Positions 15,328 to 17,159 of a stretch of 17,159 nucleotides of DNA are shown in pieces; the stretch's first letter is position 1, and every line of letters begins with the position of its first letter. The notes beneath the pieces were generated by a model. The model made no database searches and was not told where the DNA came from. It was given only the letters and a program-made list of their open reading frames with translations. A program made the translations under genes and the position numbers. This DNA comes from an uncultured Bacilli bacterium. Its GTDB lineage: Bacteria > Bacillota_I > Bacilli_A > RFN20 > CAG-449. The stretch spans positions 1-17,159 of the forward strand of contig CANQDY010000009.1 of NCBI GenBank assembly GCA_947593895.1, read 5' to 3'.

Positions 15328-16071
15328 ATGGACGTCTATTTAGATCTAAGTCTGCTGTTTCTGTTAATTGAAATCATGGTATGTATCTATGGTGTAGAAC
15401 TATTAATGACATATCGTTATAAAAGGGGGATGAAAATTACTTTAATTTTGGTTAACTTAATCTTATTTTTTACAATATACTTACCGTTTTGGGTATGTAT
15501 ATCAATGTTCTTTATATTAAATATTTTAGTTTTCATAATGTTTAATAAAAAGTGGATTTATGAGTTTTGTATTTTTATAATTCTTTTCTTCATTATAAAT
15601 TTTTTAATCAGTTTACTAACATCAAAGTTAAAAATGCTTCATATTTATTTGATTATATCTACCGCTGAAGGAATTTTTTATTCCCTCTTGATACCACTTT
15701 TTGGTTTTATGCTTGTTGTTTCATCGAAACTTGTCGATAGTTTATTTCATCTCCACGAATATAAGACAACATGTATATTAACTAAAGAAAATACAAAATT
15801 TGCTTTAAAAGCGTTTTATGATTCAGGAAATACCTTAAAATATGACAATGTCCCGGTTGTATTTTGTTTAAAAAAATCATGGAATTTCTCACTTGATTGT
15901 CCAGTCGAGATTGAGGCAAATGGAATTGGTGGAAGAAAAATATATCAGGGATATGAAGCATTATTATCTTTTGGAGAAAAGGATGAAAATTATTTTGTTT
16001 ATGTGGCATTACTTGATGATGTAAATTCATTTCATGGTTGTGAAATGCTTTTGAATGCTTATTTGAGGTAA
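15328..16071 (+). CDS. spoIIGA: Sporulation sigma-E factor-processing protease SpoIIGA
   Basis: SpoIIGA is a membrane aspartic protease that removes the pro-sequence of SigE in the mother cell when SpoIIR signals from the forespore. The N-terminal half has about five hydrophobic segments (5-28, 36-55, 57-72, 78-98, 105-133). The cytosolic half carries the family's catalytic block, FYDSGNTLKYDNVPVV (163-178), with D165 as the active-site aspartate. A C-terminal GCEMLLNAYL (237-246) resembles the end of the aspartic protease fold. At 247 residues it is short against Bacillus SpoIIGA (309), mainly in the C-terminal domain. A GGTGAT (15317-15322) lies six bases before the ATG. Position, between ftsZ and sigE, is the same as in Bacillus and Clostridia and makes the call firm. 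Confidence 0.9.
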   Translation: MDVYLDLSLLFLLIEIMVCIYGVELLMTYRYKRGMKITLILVNLILFFTIYLPFWVCISMFFILNILVFIMFNKKWIYEFCIFIILFFIINFLISLLTSKLKMLHIYLIISTAEGIFYSLLIPLFGFMLVVSSKLVDSLFHLHEYKTTCILTKENTKFALKAFYDSGNTLKYDNVPVVFCLKKSWNFSLDCPVEIEANGIGGRKIYQGYEALLSFGEKDENYFVYVALLDDVNSFHGCEMLLNAYLR

Positions 16072-16074
16072 TTT

Positions 16075-16773
16075 ATGCTAAAAAAAATATTTGACTTAAT
16101 TTTAAAGAAATTGGATATTAATCAATCGACTTATTACATTAATGGTAGTGAAAATCTTTTACCACCTTTATCTAAAGATGATGAAGATTATTATGTTCAA
16201 CAATATGAAAATGGTGATATTGAAGCTAGAAATAAATTAATTGAGCATAATCTTCGCTTAGTTGTTTATGTAGCTAAACGTTATGATACGGATATTAATA
16301 ATCTTGAGGATTTAATTTCAATCGGAACGATTGGTTTAATTAAAGCAATCAATACTTTTAAACTTGATAAAAACATTAAATTAGCGACCTATGCTTCCCG
16401 TTGTATAGAAAACGAAATTTTAATGTATCTTAGAAAAAAATCAAAGTCGAAAGTTGAAGTTTCCTTAGATGAACCACTTAAGGTTGATTATGATGGTAAC
16501 GAACTTCTGCTTGAGGATATTTTGTGTGACACAGATACAAAAGTCTATGACTCATTAGATCAAGAAGAAAAAATAAATCAACTAAATGAAGCTTTAAAAC
16601 AATTAAAACCAAGAGAAAGAAAAATTCTTGCAATGCGTTTTGGTCTTGATGGATATGAAGAGTTAACACAAAAAGAAACAAGCGATTTGTTGAATATTTC
16701 ACAATCATATATTTCTCGTTTAGAGAAAAGAATATTAAAAAAATTAAAACAAACAATGAAGAACAATGAGTAA
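16075..16773 (+). CDS. sigE: Sporulation sigma factor SigE (pro-sigma-E)
   Basis: SigE directs early mother-cell transcription after asymmetric division. The 232-residue product aligns closely with Bacillus SigE: YYINGSENLLPPLSKDDE (20-37), IEHNLRLVVYVAKRY (56-70), IGTIGLIKAINTF (83-95), LATYASRCIENEILMYLR (103-120), VSLDEPLKVDYDGNELLL (129-146) and, in region 4, RERKILAMRFGLDGYEE (180-196) with SQSYISRLEKRI (209-220). The amphipathic pro-sequence that keeps it inactive precedes YYI and is about 19 residues, shorter than the roughly 27 in Bacillus. GAGGT (16065-16069) overlaps the spoIIGA stop, and the start is three bases past that stop, so protease and substrate are made from one transcript. 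It overlaps sepF by 8 bases. sigG, often next, is absent. Confidence 0.95.
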   Translation: MLKKIFDLILKKLDINQSTYYINGSENLLPPLSKDDEDYYVQQYENGDIEARNKLIEHNLRLVVYVAKRYDTDINNLEDLISIGTIGLIKAINTFKLDKNIKLATYASRCIENEILMYLRKKSKSKVEVSLDEPLKVDYDGNELLLEDILCDTDTKVYDSLDQEEKINQLNEALKQLKPRERKILAMRFGLDGYEELTQKETSDLLNISQSYISRLEKRILKKLKQTMKNNE

Positions 16774-17002
16774 AGTTAAGAAAGAAGCACAAATTACACC
16801 AAAAGTTTTTTTAATCAAAGAAGAAAACAACATTTTTGATTGCATAAGAGGAATCAAAGAAAATCGTCAAATAATCATAAACATTTCAAGTATTGATACT
16901 CATTTACGATATCGAATTGTTGATTTTTTAAGTGGATATATTTATGCATTGAATGGAAATAGAGTAAAATTGGAAGACAACATCTATATGTTTTCAATTT
17001 AA
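16766..17002 (+). CDS. sepF: Minimal SepF, core domain only
   Basis: SepF is a Z-ring protein that polymerises and binds the FtsZ C-terminal peptide; in Bacillus an N-terminal amphipathic helix also anchors it to the membrane. This product has only 78 residues, about half the usual length. It corresponds to the core: PKVFLI (12-17), a helix, ENRQIIINISSID (31-43), then RYRIVDFLSGYIYALNG (47-63), whose RIVDFLSG is a SepF hallmark. The N-terminal membrane helix and acidic linker are missing, and a TGA at 16757-16759 blocks any longer start. The protein also ends right after the last core strand (NIYMFSI). The ATG overlaps the sigE stop by 8 bases, linking its translation to sigE. In Bacillus the ylm genes lie between sigE/sigG and sepF; here they are gone. 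Confidence 0.9.
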   Translation: MSKVKKEAQITPKVFLIKEENNIFDCIRGIKENRQIIINISSIDTHLRYRIVDFLSGYIYALNGNRVKLEDNIYMFSI

Positions 17003-17044
17003 GTTCAAAATTAGAAATTATTGAATTGAAAACATTATATTTTT
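16988..17044 (+). terminator. AT-rich stem-loop overlapping the sepF stop, terminator-like
   Basis: ATGTTTTCAATTTAA (16988-17002) pairs with TTGAATTGAAAACAT (17021-17035) over 15 bp with one U-G wobble, leaving an 18-base loop. TATATTTTT follows (17036-17044). The 5' arm includes the sepF stop codon. The stem has few G-C pairs, but its length and T-rich tail suit an intrinsic terminator in an AT-rich genome. The 3' arm contains the -35 hexamer of the next promoter, so it may also act as an operator. Confidence 0.6.
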
Positions 17045-17054
17045 AATTTATGAT
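17026..17054 (+). promoter_or_regulatory. SigA-type promoter for the gene at 17072
   Basis: TTGAAA (17026-17031) and TATGAT (17049-17054) each match the consensus at five of six positions and are separated by exactly 17 bases. Transcription would begin near 17061, leaving a leader of about ten bases with the Shine-Dalgarno at its very start. The site was judged by eye. Confidence 0.7.
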
Positions 17055-17071
17055 TATAGAAGGTGATAAAA

Positions 17072-17159
17072 ATGAAAGAACAAAGTTTAATATCAAATGA
17101 TGAGGTAATACTTAGAGATGTATATCCTGTCCTGGTTAGTAATAAACGAATTTATATTG
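17072..17159 (+). CDS. Start of an unrecognised gene, cut by the window end
   Basis: An ATG at 17072 is preceded by AAGGTGA (17060-17066) five bases upstream and by a good promoter, and the frame stays open to the window end. The 29 visible residues begin MKEQSLISNDEVILRD and show no hydrophobic segment or motif I can assign. Bacillus has ylmG, ylmH and divIVA after sepF, but the visible residues do not match the starts of those proteins that I know. The separate promoter and the stem-loop after sepF suggest an independent transcription unit. Confidence 0.7.
   Translation, partial: MKEQSLISNDEVILRDVYPVLVSNKRIYI

Noticed and set aside
16478..16792. 104-codon open frame on the - strand across the end of sigE
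   Set aside because: Shadow of sigE; hydrophobic only because it reads antisense to Lys/Glu-rich coding sequence.
1..17159. CRISPR arrays, insertion sequences, tRNA/rRNA genes, phage or defence genes
   Set aside because: None seen. There are no direct-repeat arrays or transposase frames, and every gene but three (secF-like, orf at 1938, gene at 17072) belongs to a known repair, wall, division or sporulation family.

Overview
The window comes from an AT-rich, low-GC Gram-positive bacterium (class Bacilli or a Mollicutes-adjacent lineage). The evidence is the gene content and order: recJ downstream of what looks like secDF, a division and cell wall (dcw) cluster ending in ftsA-ftsZ, and then the sporulation pair spoIIGA-sigE and sepF. 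An intact spoIIGA-sigE pair points to an endospore former or a recent descendant of one. The DNPR motif in MurE predicts meso-diaminopimelate peptidoglycan. The genus cannot be named from the sequence. All sixteen genes whose ends are visible lie on the + strand. All stop with TAA or TAG, never TGA.

Layout: 3-335 is the C-terminal end of a membrane protein (probably SecF/SecDF), closed by a clear intrinsic terminator (340-364). recJ (379-1926) is followed 11 bases later by an unrecognised seven-helix membrane protein (1938-3446). A 120-base gap holds a striking inverted repeat whose 3' arm covers the ribosome binding site and start codon of the next gene, a class B PBP. From there the dcw cluster runs almost without gaps: PBP2B/SpoVD-like, murE, mraY, murD, ftsW/spoVE, murG, murB, divIB, ftsA, ftsZ (3567-15179). 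Many genes overlap by 11-31 bases, and several have no visible Shine-Dalgarno, so translational coupling is likely. A terminator follows ftsZ (15273-15301). spoIIGA (15328-16071), sigE (16075-16773) and a very short sepF (16766-17002) form the next unit. An AT-rich terminator-like stem-loop overlaps the sepF stop, and a good SigA-type promoter overlaps that stem and drives a gene that runs off the window (17072 onward).

How the genes work together: MurB, MurD, MurE, MraY and MurG build lipid II. The SEDS protein FtsW/SpoVE and the class B PBP polymerise and crosslink it. DivIB, FtsA, FtsZ and SepF form the division machinery. SpoIIGA is the membrane protease that activates pro-SigE at the sporulation septum. 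mraZ, rsmH, ftsL, murC, murF and sigG are not in this stretch.

The most unusual points are: (1) an RBS-sequestering 14-bp stem with a competing local hairpin upstream of the PBP gene; (2) FtsA without a recognisable C-terminal membrane-targeting helix together with a SepF reduced to its core without the N-terminal membrane helix, leaving Z-ring tethering unexplained; (3) FtsA and FtsZ ending in the same DDEL peptide, with the FtsZ CTP-like segment moved inward; (4) relaxed signature motifs in FtsA, MurE, MurG and MurB. No mobile element, CRISPR array, tRNA or rRNA was seen, and no stretch over 300 bases lacks a gene.
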